In this document: positions 29,056 to 36,905 of the stretch, one piece after another
How the letters are laid out: every line of letters begins with the position of its first letter
How positions within the stretch are numbered: position 1 is the stretch's first letter
NCBI RefSeq assembly: GCF_041240605.1
Contig: NZ_CP162487.1
Location: 5,091,001 to 5,155,000 of the forward strand
DNA from: Xanthomonas sp. DAR 80977
Lineage (GTDB): Bacteria > Pseudomonadota > Gammaproteobacteria > Xanthomonadales > Xanthomonadaceae
Direction of reading: 5' to 3'
DNA length: 64,000 nt
The notes under the pieces: model-generated
Database searches by the model: none
Seen by the model: the letters and a program-made list of their open reading frames with translations, nothing else
What the model was told of the DNA's origin: nothing
Position numbers and translations under genes: made by a program

Positions 29056-31011
29056 ATGACCACCGTCCCGTCGCTTCCCCGCAGCCTGCTGGCCCTGTCG
29101 CTGAGCCTGGCGCTCGCCTCCACCGCCCACGCGCAGACCGCGCCGCGCTTCTCCGTGCTCGACGCCGGCGTGCCTGGCCAGTCCAAGGTCTACGACGGCC
29201 TGATCGTGACCTACCGCGATGGCAGCAGCGAGCGCCGCGATACCGCCGCGGCCGCCGCCCGGCTCGACAGGATCATGGCCGCTCCCGGCACTGCGAATGC
29301 GTGGTCGCGCAGCTACCGGCAAAGCGCGCCCGCGCTGCGCCGGGTGCGCCGGCTCGGCACCGGTGCCGACCTGGTGCGGCCCAGCCGCGCCTTGAGCCAG
29401 ACCCAGTTGGAAACGCTGATGGCCAGCCTCGCCGCGGATCCGTCGGTGGCGCACGTCGAGCCCAACCTCATGCTCAAGCCGGTACGCAGCGCCACCCAGG
29501 CCAGCGCCAGCGCGGTCGCCGCGCCCAACGATCCCGGCTTCGAGGTGCAATGGCACCTGCGCACGCCCGACGGCCACCTGGAAACGCTGGCCCCCGACAC
29601 GACCGGCTACGCCAACCGCGGCGGTATCGACCTGCTGCCCGCCTGGCAGTACGGCGACGGCAACGGCGTGGTGGTGGCGGTGATCGACACCGGCATCACC
29701 GCGCATCCGGACCTGGACACCTCGCTGGCCAATGCCGGCTACGACTTCATCAGCAACGGCTTCGTCTCCGGCCGCGCCAGCGACGGGCGCGTGGCCGGTG
29801 GCTGGGACACCGGCGACTGGACCAGCGAGGACAGGTTCCTGGTCGCCAACGGCGGCTGCGCGCAGGAGTGGGAGCAGACCGACAGTTCCTGGCACGGCAC
29901 CCACGTGTCCGGCACCATCGCCATGCTGACCAATAACGGCCTGGGCATGGCCGGCATCGCGCCGAAGGCCAAGATCCTGCCGATCCGCGCGCTCGGCCAT
30001 TGCGGCGGCAGCACCGCCGACATCGCCGACGCCATCGTCTGGGCCTCCGGCGGCCACGTCGACGGCGTGCCGGACAACCAGAATCCGGCCGAGGTCATCA
30101 ACATGAGCCTGGGCGGCAGCGGCGCGTGTTCGCAGGACACCGTGACCGCCCAGGCCATCGCCGCCGCGATCGCGCGCGGCAGCGTGGTGGTGGTGGCGGC
30201 CGGCAACGACAGCGCAGACGCGGCGGCGTCCACCCCGGCCAGTTGCCCTGGCGTGATCAACGTGGCGGCCACCGGCATCACCGGCGGCCGCGCCTTCTAT
30301 TCCAACTACGGCAACACCATCACGCTGTCGGCGCCGGGCGGCGGCGTCTACCCGAACGACGCCTCGAGCGGCACCACGGTGCGCACGGGCCTGGTCTGGT
30401 CCACCCTCAACGACGGCGCGCACGGCCCGGGACAACCGGTCTATGCGGGCTACAGCGGCACCTCGATGGCGTCCCCGCACGTGGCCGGCGTGGCCGCGCT
30501 GGCGATCAGTGCGGCACTGAACGCCAATCGCCCGATCCCCACCCCGGCGCAGATGCGCGACATCCTGACCCAGACCTCCAACGTGTTTCCGGTCAAGCCG
30601 ACGCTGCGCATCGGCGCCGGCATCCTCAACGCCAACAAGGCCGTGGCGCGCGCCGCCGGCGTCAGCGGCGGCGGCGAGGAAGCCACTGCGGTGGTCATCG
30701 GCCGTGGCACGCTGAGCAAACTGGCGGCCAGCGCCGGGCAGGGACCGCTGTACCGCGTGGACGTGCCGGTCAACGCGCGCAACCTGCAGATCCGCACGCT
30801 GGGTGGCAGCGGCCAGCTCAAGCTCTACGTGCGCGCCATCCGCGCGCCCAGCGCCGATGGCAGCGACGCCGACTACAGTTCGGTGCGCAGCGGCACCACG
30901 CAGAACGTGCAACTGGCGCTGCCGGCCACGGACAGCTATTTCATCCGCCTGCTCGGCGGCAGCGGCGGCTACGCCAACGTGAGCCTGTCGGTGACCTACT
31001 CGGTGCAATGA
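29056..31011 (+). CDS. Secreted subtilisin-family serine protease
   Basis: 651 residues. The signal peptide ends ASTAHA-QTAP (residue 26). A propeptide runs ~27-160 and includes VYDGLIVTYRDGS and VAHVEPNLML. The S8 catalytic domain has Asp ~211 in VVAVIDTGITAHPDL, His ~280 in WHGTHVSGTIA, the oxyanion Asn in VVAAGNDSADAAA, and Ser ~470 in SGTSMASPHVAG. A C-terminal pre-peptidase-like beta domain (residues ~560-651) follows. This is the type II-secreted extracellular protease class of xanthomonads, a candidate plant-tissue degrading factor. Cysteine pairs indicate disulfides. It follows the adhesin gene by ~100 bp. Confidence 0.95.
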   Translation: MTTVPSLPRSLLALSLSLALASTAHAQTAPRFSVLDAGVPGQSKVYDGLIVTYRDGSSERRDTAAAAARLDRIMAAPGTANAWSRSYRQSAPALRRVRRLGTGADLVRPSRALSQTQLETLMASLAADPSVAHVEPNLMLKPVRSATQASASAVAAPNDPGFEVQWHLRTPDGHLETLAPDTTGYANRGGIDLLPAWQYGDGNGVVVAVIDTGITAHPDLDTSLANAGYDFISNGFVSGRASDGRVAGGWDTGDWTSEDRFLVANGGCAQEWEQTDSSWHGTHVSGTIAMLTNNGLGMAGIAPKAKILPIRALGHCGGSTADIADAIVWASGGHVDGVPDNQNPAEVINMSLGGSGACSQDTVTAQAIAAAIARGSVVVVAAGNDSADAAASTPASCPGVINVAATGITGGRAFYSNYGNTITLSAPGGGVYPNDASSGTTVRTGLVWSTLNDGAHGPGQPVYAGYSGTSMASPHVAGVAALAISAALNANRPIPTPAQMRDILTQTSNVFPVKPTLRIGAGILNANKAVARAAGVSGGGEEATAVVIGRGTLSKLAASAGQGPLYRVDVPVNARNLQIRTLGGSGQLKLYVRAIRAPSADGSDADYSSVRSGTTQNVQLALPATDSYFIRLLGGSGGYANVSLSVTYSVQ

Positions 31012-31047
31012 CGCGGCGCGCGGGCGGCGCCGCGGTGCCGCCCGCGC

Positions 31048-31428
31048 TCACAGCGCGTTGCTGACCTCGATCAGGTTGCCGTCCGGATCGCGGAAGTACA
31101 GCGACAGGATCGGGCCGGTGGCGCCGGTGCGCTGCACCGGGCCCTCTTCGATGGCGACCGCCGCCGCCTCCAGCTCGTCGCGCACCTGCGCCAGCGGCGT
31201 TGCGGTGAGGAAACACAGGTCGCCGGAACCGGGCGTGGGCGTACGCGCCTTCGGCTCGAATTCGCGGCCGGCGGCATGCAGGTTGATCTTCTGCCGGCCG
31301 AACGCCAGCGCGGTGCGGCCTTCGCCGAAGCGCTGCACCTGCATGCCGAGCACGCGCGTGTAGAACGCGCAGCTGGCGTCGATGTCGGCGACGGTGAGGA
31401 CCAGGTGGTCGAGGCGGTCGATCTGCAT
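31048..31428 (-). CDS. VOC-family (glyoxalase-like) protein
   Basis: 126 residues from the ATG at 31428. A single vicinal-oxygen-chelate module pair: IDRLDHLVLTVADIDASCAF with the first metal His, QKINLHAAG, GDLCFLT, then ILSLYFRDPDGNLIEVSN with the final Glu. Related to catechol-dioxygenase-like and fosfomycin-resistance-like small VOC proteins. The substrate is unknown. Confidence 0.88.
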   Translation of the reverse strand: MQIDRLDHLVLTVADIDASCAFYTRVLGMQVQRFGEGRTALAFGRQKINLHAAGREFEPKARTPTPGSGDLCFLTATPLAQVRDELEAAAVAIEEGPVQRTGATGPILSLYFRDPDGNLIEVSNAL

Positions 31429-31488
31429 GCGGTGTCTCCGGCAGCGCAAAGGGCGGCGCTCGCGCACCGCGCAGGAATGGGCGTGCGG

Positions 31489-32742
31489 CTATTCGCCGCG
31501 CGGCGGATGCGGGCCGAAGCGGCCGTAGGGCCGGCTGTCGTCGGCGCCGCGGCGCAGCACCTGCGCGGCGACCAGGCCGATGCCCAGCAACAGCAGGCAG
31601 CAACCGGCCAGCGCATTCCAGCCGCCGTGCTGCCAGGCGGCGCCGCTGAGCGAACCGATCAGGCTGGCGCCGCTGTAATAGGCGAGCAGGTACAGCGACG
31701 CGGCATGGCCCTTGTTGCGCCCGCCGAGGCGGCCGACCCAGGCGCTGGCCGCCGAGTGCGCGATGAAGAAGCCGATGGTCAGCAGCACGATGCCGGCGAT
31801 GACCACCGCCAGCACGTGCGCGATGGTCAGCGCCACGCCGAGCGCCGCGGTGGCGATTCCCGCCAGCACCACCGGGCCGCGGCCGAAGCGATCCGAGGCC
31901 GCGCCGGCCACCGACGAAGACACGATGCCGAACACGTAGGCGCTGAAGATCAGTCCCAACTGGCTCTGGCTGAGCCCGAATTCCGGCCCGCCCAGGCGGA
32001 AGCCGGCGTAGTTGTAGACGCTGACGAACACGCCCATCGCCAGGAACGGGATCGCGAACAGCCACGGCAGGTAGCGGTCGCGCAGATGCCCGCCCCAGGC
32101 CTGCAGGTGGAAGCGCAGGTTGATGCCGCGGCGGCGCACGAAATGCCGCGACGGCGGCAATAGCAGCACGAAGCCGACCGCGGCCAGCAGGTCGATGCCG
32201 GAGAACACCGCCAGCGCGGTGCGCCAGTCGAAATGGTCGGTGAGCACGCTCATGCCGATGCGCCCGACCATGCCGCCGAACGCGTTGCCGGCCACGTACA
32301 GGCCGGTGGCCGCGCCGAGCCTGGTCGCCGGCAACTCTTCGGCCAGGTATACCATCGCCACCGCCGGCACCCCGCCCAGGGCGACGCCGGACAGCGCGCG
32401 CACCACCACCAGCGCGCCCCAGTGCGGCAGGCAGGCGGCGAGCAGGTTGAGCAAGGCCGCCAGCGCGATCGACACGAACATCAGCCCGCGCCGGCCGAGG
32501 TTCTCCGACACCGCGCCGGCGCAGAAGATCGCGATCGCCAGGCCGCCGGTGGCCAGCGACAGCGGCAACGAACTGGTCGCCGCGTCGACCCCAAACTCGC
32601 GCGCGAACGCCGGCAGCAACGGCTGCACGCTGTACAGCAGCGAGAAGGTGGCGAAGCCGGCCAGGAACAGCGCCAGGCGGATGCGCAACAGCGGCGCATC
32701 GTCCACGGCCTGCAGCGGCGGGCATTGGCTGGAAGTGGTCAC
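31489..32742 (-). CDS. MFS exporter (YnfM/YdhP type)
   Basis: About 417 residues with 12 predicted hydrophobic segments and the MFS A-motif region SENLGRRGLMFVS. A second-half copy is in GAASDRFGRGPVVLAG. The start is taken as a GTG at 32742 (VTTSSQCPPLQ); the frame is open to 32814 but the extra residues are polar and run into the divergent promoter. It is paired head-to-head with a LysR regulator, the usual set-up for a regulated small-molecule efflux pump. Confidence 0.9.
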   Translation of the reverse strand: MTTSSQCPPLQAVDDAPLLRIRLALFLAGFATFSLLYSVQPLLPAFAREFGVDAATSSLPLSLATGGLAIAIFCAGAVSENLGRRGLMFVSIALAALLNLLAACLPHWGALVVVRALSGVALGGVPAVAMVYLAEELPATRLGAATGLYVAGNAFGGMVGRIGMSVLTDHFDWRTALAVFSGIDLLAAVGFVLLLPPSRHFVRRRGINLRFHLQAWGGHLRDRYLPWLFAIPFLAMGVFVSVYNYAGFRLGGPEFGLSQSQLGLIFSAYVFGIVSSSVAGAASDRFGRGPVVLAGIATAALGVALTIAHVLAVVIAGIVLLTIGFFIAHSAASAWVGRLGGRNKGHAASLYLLAYYSGASLIGSLSGAAWQHGGWNALAGCCLLLLGIGLVAAQVLRRGADDSRPYGRFGPHPPRGE

Positions 32743-32818
32743 GGTGCCGGACAGCGAAAAGGGCGGCCAGTATTTGCCTGCACCGATCCGGTGTCCAATA
32801 TATGATCCAGGCATTCTC

Positions 32819-32835
32819 CATATCTTCTGGATATG
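32819..32835. promoter_or_regulatory. Inverted repeat in the LysR/MFS intergenic region
   Basis: CATATC-TTCTG-GATATG is a perfect 6-bp inverted repeat ending two bases before the LysR start codon. The AT-rich island from about 32795 also has AATATATGATCC. It is a candidate binding site for the LysR protein, although LysR boxes are usually T-N11-A and lie further upstream. Confidence 0.4.
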
Positions 32836-32837
32836 AC

Positions 32838-33743
32838 ATGGAACTGCGCCATCTGCGCTATTTCCTGGCCGTGGCCGAGGCCGGCCATTTCACCCGCGCC
32901 GCGGCGCAGCTGGGCATCCAGCAGCCGCCGCTGAGCCAGCAGATCCGTGCGCTGGAACAGGAACTGGGTACCCCGCTGTTCCTGCGCACCCCGCGCGGCG
33001 CCGAGCTCACCGAGGCCGGCCGCGCGTTCCGGGTCGAGGCCCGGCGCGTGCTCGCCGACCTGGAGCGCGCCGGCGACGCCGCCCGCCGCGCCGCACGCGG
33101 CGAGAGCGGCGTGCTGCGGCTGGGCTTCACCGCCTCGGCCGCATTCAACCCGATCGTGCCGACGCTGGTGCGCAACTTCCGCCGCGGCTGGCCGGCGGTG
33201 GCGCTGGCGCTGGAGGAAACCAACACCGCCGGCCTGCTCGCCGCGCTGGTGCAGGGCCGCCTGGATGCGGCCTTCATCCGCTATGGCGTGGTCACCCCGC
33301 CGGAGCTGCAGCTGCTGAAATTTCCCGACGAGCCGATGAAGATCGCGGTGCCGGCCGCGCACCCCCTGGCCAGGCGTCGGCGCGCGCCGCTGTCGGCGCT
33401 GGCCGGCGAGCCGTTCATCCTGTTCCCGCGCAGCTTCGGCACCAGCCTGTACGACGAGATCCTGGAGGCCTGCCGCCAATCCGGCTTCGAGCTGCAGATC
33501 AAGCAGGAAGCGCCGCAGATGTCGTCGATCGTGAACCTGGTCGCCGCCGAGCTCGGCGTGTCGGTGGTGCCGGCCTCGACCACCCAGGTGCAACTGCCGG
33601 GCGTGCGCTACCTGGACATCGAGGGCCGGGTACCGATGGCACGGCTGGCGCTGGCGGCGCTGCCGGCCACCGCGCAGGCGCTGCCGGTGGTGCGCCACCT
33701 GTGGCAGCTGGCGCAGGGGCATGCGGCGGGCAAGCGTGGGTAG
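32838..33743 (+). CDS. LysR-family transcriptional regulator
   Basis: 301 residues. The N-terminal winged helix is MELRHLRYFLAVAEAGHFTR to QQPPLSQQIRALEQELG. The effector domain starts LRLGFTASAAFNPIVPTL and is of the BenM/CatM-like type. It is divergent from the MFS exporter gene and probably controls it in response to a small, perhaps aromatic, ligand. The start codon follows an AT-rich intergenic stretch. Confidence 0.94.
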   Translation: MELRHLRYFLAVAEAGHFTRAAAQLGIQQPPLSQQIRALEQELGTPLFLRTPRGAELTEAGRAFRVEARRVLADLERAGDAARRAARGESGVLRLGFTASAAFNPIVPTLVRNFRRGWPAVALALEETNTAGLLAALVQGRLDAAFIRYGVVTPPELQLLKFPDEPMKIAVPAAHPLARRRRAPLSALAGEPFILFPRSFGTSLYDEILEACRQSGFELQIKQEAPQMSSIVNLVAAELGVSVVPASTTQVQLPGVRYLDIEGRVPMARLALAALPATAQALPVVRHLWQLAQGHAAGKRG

Positions 33744-33794
33744 CTGCGGATCGGCGCGCGCCACGCCACCTCATGTGGGAGCGCGCGGACAGGC

Positions 33795-34460
33795 TCACCG
33801 CGACACCACTTCCCATCCCGCCGCATCGCGCAGCACCTGCCCGCCGTGCACGCCTTCGACGACCACCCGCACGCCCTGCGCGAACGGCAGCTGGCGTTGT
33901 TCGGGAAACCAGCGCCGCTGCGCATCGACCACGATCAACAGGCCTTCGTGGTCGCCCAGCGGCGCGAACACGTCGGACACCGGCATGAACGGCCGCAGCC
34001 CCATCCGCTCCTGCGCCGCGGCGGCGACCGCGGACACCTGCGCGCTGGGCAATCCGACCTCGCTGACGCACAGCAATTCGGCTGCGGAGAACGCGCCGGC
34101 GGCGACGGCGTGCACCGGCAACGGCCTGCGTGCGATCAGTTCGAGCACCGCGCCGTCGGGCCCGGCGAAGTACGCCGACTGCGACTGCCAGGCGGCACCA
34201 AGCGTGAAGCGCGATTCGCCCAGCGGATCGCGCAGCAGCGGCACGCGCCGAGACAGCCAGGCGCGGGCGGCAGCAAAGCGCGGATGCGGGAGATTGAAGG
34301 CCAGATGCACGCTGCCGACATCGGCGGCGGCCAGCAGGTCGATCCGGCTCCAGCCGATCCGCACCTGCGTGCCCGTGACCGGCAATTGCAGCACGTCGCG
34401 ATAGAAGGCGACGCTGGCCGCAGGATCGCGGCAGGGCAGGTCGAGATGGGTGATGCGCAT
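33795..34460 (-). CDS. VOC-family protein, two-module
   Basis: 221 residues. MRITHLDLPCRDPAASVAFY starts the first module, with SVHLAFNLPHP and AYFAGPDGAVLELIARR. A second, diverged module follows (LCVSEVGLPSAQVSAVA, ending VEGVHGGQVL). Similar two-module proteins act on small electrophiles or aromatics, but the substrate is not known here. Confidence 0.85.
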   Translation of the reverse strand: MRITHLDLPCRDPAASVAFYRDVLQLPVTGTQVRIGWSRIDLLAAADVGSVHLAFNLPHPRFAAARAWLSRRVPLLRDPLGESRFTLGAAWQSQSAYFAGPDGAVLELIARRPLPVHAVAAGAFSAAELLCVSEVGLPSAQVSAVAAAAQERMGLRPFMPVSDVFAPLGDHEGLLIVVDAQRRWFPEQRQLPFAQGVRVVVEGVHGGQVLRDAAGWEVVSR

Positions 34461-34546
34461 GGTGGCTCCTCGTGTGGGAGTCCCTAGTGAACGACCTCAA
34501 GCGTGGTTGAGGTCAAGCGCGACGGCGGTGTCTGCGCAGGACATCC

Positions 34547-34614
34547 TGTAGGAACGGCTTCAGCCACGACCGGCGTTACCGGGAAAGCCTGTCGCGGCTG
34601 AAGCCGCTCCTGCA
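34547..34614. repeat. REP palindrome variant
   Basis: TGTAGGAACGGCTTCAGCCA faces GGCTGAAGCCGCTCCTGCA. It lies between the thioredoxin stop and the start of the VOC gene, where it may end the nrd transcript. Confidence 0.85.
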
Positions 34615-34652
34615 GGAGAGCAATGCGCCGGCCGGCACGCAGGCGAACGCAC

Positions 34653-34985
34653 TCAACCCAGATGCGTGCGCACCGCTTCGTCGATCTTCGCCGGCGGCAC
34701 GAAGCCAGGCACCCGCGCCACTTCCTCGCCCTGTCGGAACAGCATCAGGGTCGGCGTCTGGCGCAGGCCCTGGGCGCGGAAGAAGTCCTCGCCCACGTCT
34801 TCCATCTTCACCTTGAGCAAGGTCACGCCCTGCGCGCTGTCGCTCTCGGCGAAGCGTTCCAGCGATTTGTCGAGCATGCGGCAGCCGGGGCAGTTGTCCT
34901 TGTTGAAATCGGCCAGCACGCGCGGATGCGCGGCGATGGCGTCGGCGAACTGTTCGGCGGTGGCGACGGTGATGGTGGTGAACAT
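34653..34985 (-). CDS. Thioredoxin-family protein with CPGC active site
   Basis: 110 residues. A thioredoxin fold with active site DNCPGCRMLDKS (Cys 32 and 35), TLLKVKMEDVGEDFFRAQG and the cis-Pro in RQTPTLMLFRQG. The CPGC motif replaces the usual CGPC. It is the last gene of the nrdA-nrdB-flavodoxin-thioredoxin run on the minus strand, so it probably supplies electrons to ribonucleotide reductase. Confidence 0.88.
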   Translation of the reverse strand: MFTTITVATAEQFADAIAAHPRVLADFNKDNCPGCRMLDKSLERFAESDSAQGVTLLKVKMEDVGEDFFRAQGLRQTPTLMLFRQGEEVARVPGFVPPAKIDEAVRTHLG

Positions 34986-35076
34986 GGAGCGGGACCTTGT
35001 CTGATGTCGGAGGAAGCCCGGCGCGGGATGGCGCGACGCCGGCGATGCCAGGAAAAACGAGTGGACGAATGCAGCG

Positions 35077-35646
35077 TCAGCCGCTGCCGTGCAGCGGCAA
35101 CGCCATCGAAGCGAACCCCGCCGCGCTGGCGGATGCGGGCCCGGCAGCGGCGACCTCGGCCACCGGCGCGGCGCCTGCCGGCAGCGCCCGCGCGGCGCGC
35201 AACGCCAGCACCTGCGCGCACCAGGCGTCGATCGCCGCAGTATCGCGGTCGCCGTGCGGCATCTGCTCGATCTCCAGCAGCGGATAGGCGCTGTCGAAGA
35301 AGCGCGCGATGCGCTTGACCGCGCCGCAGTAGTACTCCAGCCCCCACTGCGTCTCGCCGGTGCCGAACGCGGCCACCTCGATCGCCTTGCCGGTCGCCTC
35401 GACCAATTCGGCGATGTAGCGCTTCATCTCCGCCGGGGTGCGCCCGGCGTTGTCGCTCCAGCTGCCGAGCAGGTGCAGGTCGAAGCCGGCCGCATGCGCG
35501 GCGTCGCCGAGCACGCCGTGCAGGGTCTGCAGGTCGGTATGGATCCAGGTCACCTGGTGCCCGGCGGCCTCGCACTGCGCATGCACGCGGCGGGCGACGT
35601 CGCGGGTGTTGCCGCTGAGCGAAGCGTAGGCGAGCAGGAGGCGCAT
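35077..35646 (-). CDS. Flavodoxin
   Basis: 189 residues. The FMN phosphate loop is in LLLAYASLSGNTRDVARRV, the aromatic loop in LLGSWSDNAG, and the second flavin loop in VAAFGTGETQWGLEYYCGAV. An Ala-rich C-terminal tail of ~40 residues is added. It lies between nrdB and a thioredoxin gene, which suggests a redox role for ribonucleotide reductase, such as radical maintenance or reduction, although class Ia enzymes do not strictly need NrdI. A role in other electron transfer is possible. Confidence 0.88.
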   Translation of the reverse strand: MRLLLAYASLSGNTRDVARRVHAQCEAAGHQVTWIHTDLQTLHGVLGDAAHAAGFDLHLLGSWSDNAGRTPAEMKRYIAELVEATGKAIEVAAFGTGETQWGLEYYCGAVKRIARFFDSAYPLLEIEQMPHGDRDTAAIDAWCAQVLALRAARALPAGAAPVAEVAAAGPASASAAGFASMALPLHGSG

Positions 35647-35649
35647 GAG

Positions 35650-35741
35650 GCAGGGATTCGGAATTGGGGATTGGGGATTGGAAAAGCGGGTTCGCCGTTG
35701 CCGTTACGAATCCCTAATCCCGAATCCCCAATCCCGGCTCC
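35650..35741. repeat. Inverted GGGATTCG heptad element
   Basis: GGGATTCGGAATTGGGGATTGG (35653-35681) faces AATCCCTAATCCC and AATCCCCAATCCC (35709-35736). It is the same class as 18893-18998, here between nrdB and the flavodoxin gene. Confidence 0.7.
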
Positions 35742-36782
35742 TCACAGATCATCGAAGCCGTTGTCCGAGTTGGTCTTCTTGTAGCTGGCGTTGCGCATCT
35801 CGAAGAAGTCGGTCTTGGTCTCGGTGAAGTTGTCCGCGTAGGCCTTGATCCACGGCATCACGTTGTCGCTGGCGTCGGTGTACAGCTTCTCGATGCCGAG
35901 CATGCCGGACATCTTGTTGGCGCGGTACTTCACGTACTGGATCATCTCGTCCACGTCGATGCCCTCGATGCCGTCGAGCACTTCCGAGGACCACTCGGTC
36001 TCCAGCCGGATCGCATGCTCGAACGCCTGGTGCACGTAGTCGGTCAGCTCGTTGGTCTGCAGCTCGGCGTTCTCGCCGATGATGGCGCGGATCAGCTCGC
36101 TGATGAACTTGGTGTGGGCCAGTTCGTCGCGGTTGATGAAGCTGATGATCTTGCCGGTGCCGGTCATGCGGTTCTGCCGCACCAGGTTGTAGAAGTAGGC
36201 GAAGCCGGAATAGAAGTTGATGCCTTCCAGGATCGAGGACTGGATCAGCGAACGCAGCAACGTCTCGGCGGTCTTCTCGCGCATGAAGTCGTCGTAGGCC
36301 TGCATGATCGGCTGGTTGCGCGCGATGATGGTCGGGTGCGTGCGCGCGATCTCGAACACGCGGTTCTGGTCGGCCAGTCCGGCGATCGAGGCCAGCACGT
36401 ACGAGTAGCTCTCGTTGTGGATCACTTCCTGCTGGCCGATGATCGCCGCGTTGGCGTGCGCGGCCGGGTCGGTGATGTATTCGGCGACGTTGTAGATGAA
36501 GCGCGTCTGCGGCGAATCCAGCGTGGCCAGCAGGCCGATGATCGAGTCGTAGGCGTTCTTCTCGCGCGCCGACAGCTCGCCGTACTGCTTGGCGTCGCCC
36601 TTCATGTCCACCTCGTCGGGGATCCAGAAGTTGGTCGACAGTTCCTTGTAGGCCCGATAGAACGACGGGTACGGGATGTCGTTCCAGTTGAGGATGCCGC
36701 TGGTGGTGCCGTTGATGATCCCGGTGGAACGGTTGGGATGCATCGGTTCGAGGATCTTGATGCGGTCGAGCGCGATGGCCAT
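35742..36782 (-). CDS. nrdB: Ribonucleotide reductase small subunit NrdB
   Basis: 346 residues from the ATG at 36782 (MAIALDRIKILEPMHPN). The di-metal site ligands are visible: Asp in ATLDSPQTRF, Glu and His in QQEVIHNESYSYVL with the candidate radical Tyr in SYSY, Glu in SILEGINFYSG, and Glu/His in NRDELAHTKF. The C-terminal tail (SDNGFDDL) is the NrdA docking peptide. It follows nrdA by 123 bp and is probably co-transcribed, so it falls under the upstream cobalamin riboswitch. Confidence 0.96.
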   Translation of the reverse strand: MAIALDRIKILEPMHPNRSTGIINGTTSGILNWNDIPYPSFYRAYKELSTNFWIPDEVDMKGDAKQYGELSAREKNAYDSIIGLLATLDSPQTRFIYNVAEYITDPAAHANAAIIGQQEVIHNESYSYVLASIAGLADQNRVFEIARTHPTIIARNQPIMQAYDDFMREKTAETLLRSLIQSSILEGINFYSGFAYFYNLVRQNRMTGTGKIISFINRDELAHTKFISELIRAIIGENAELQTNELTDYVHQAFEHAIRLETEWSSEVLDGIEGIDVDEMIQYVKYRANKMSGMLGIEKLYTDASDNVMPWIKAYADNFTETKTDFFEMRNASYKKTNSDNGFDDL

Positions 36783-36905
36783 GGTCGGATTCGGTAGTCG
36801 GTTGAACGGCGCCGGCGGGCGGCGCGGCGATGCGGGACGGCGCGGCGGGCGCATGGCGTTCCCTGCGGAGGCCATGCGCGCGCGGGTGCCGCTACGGGGT
36901 GGCGA

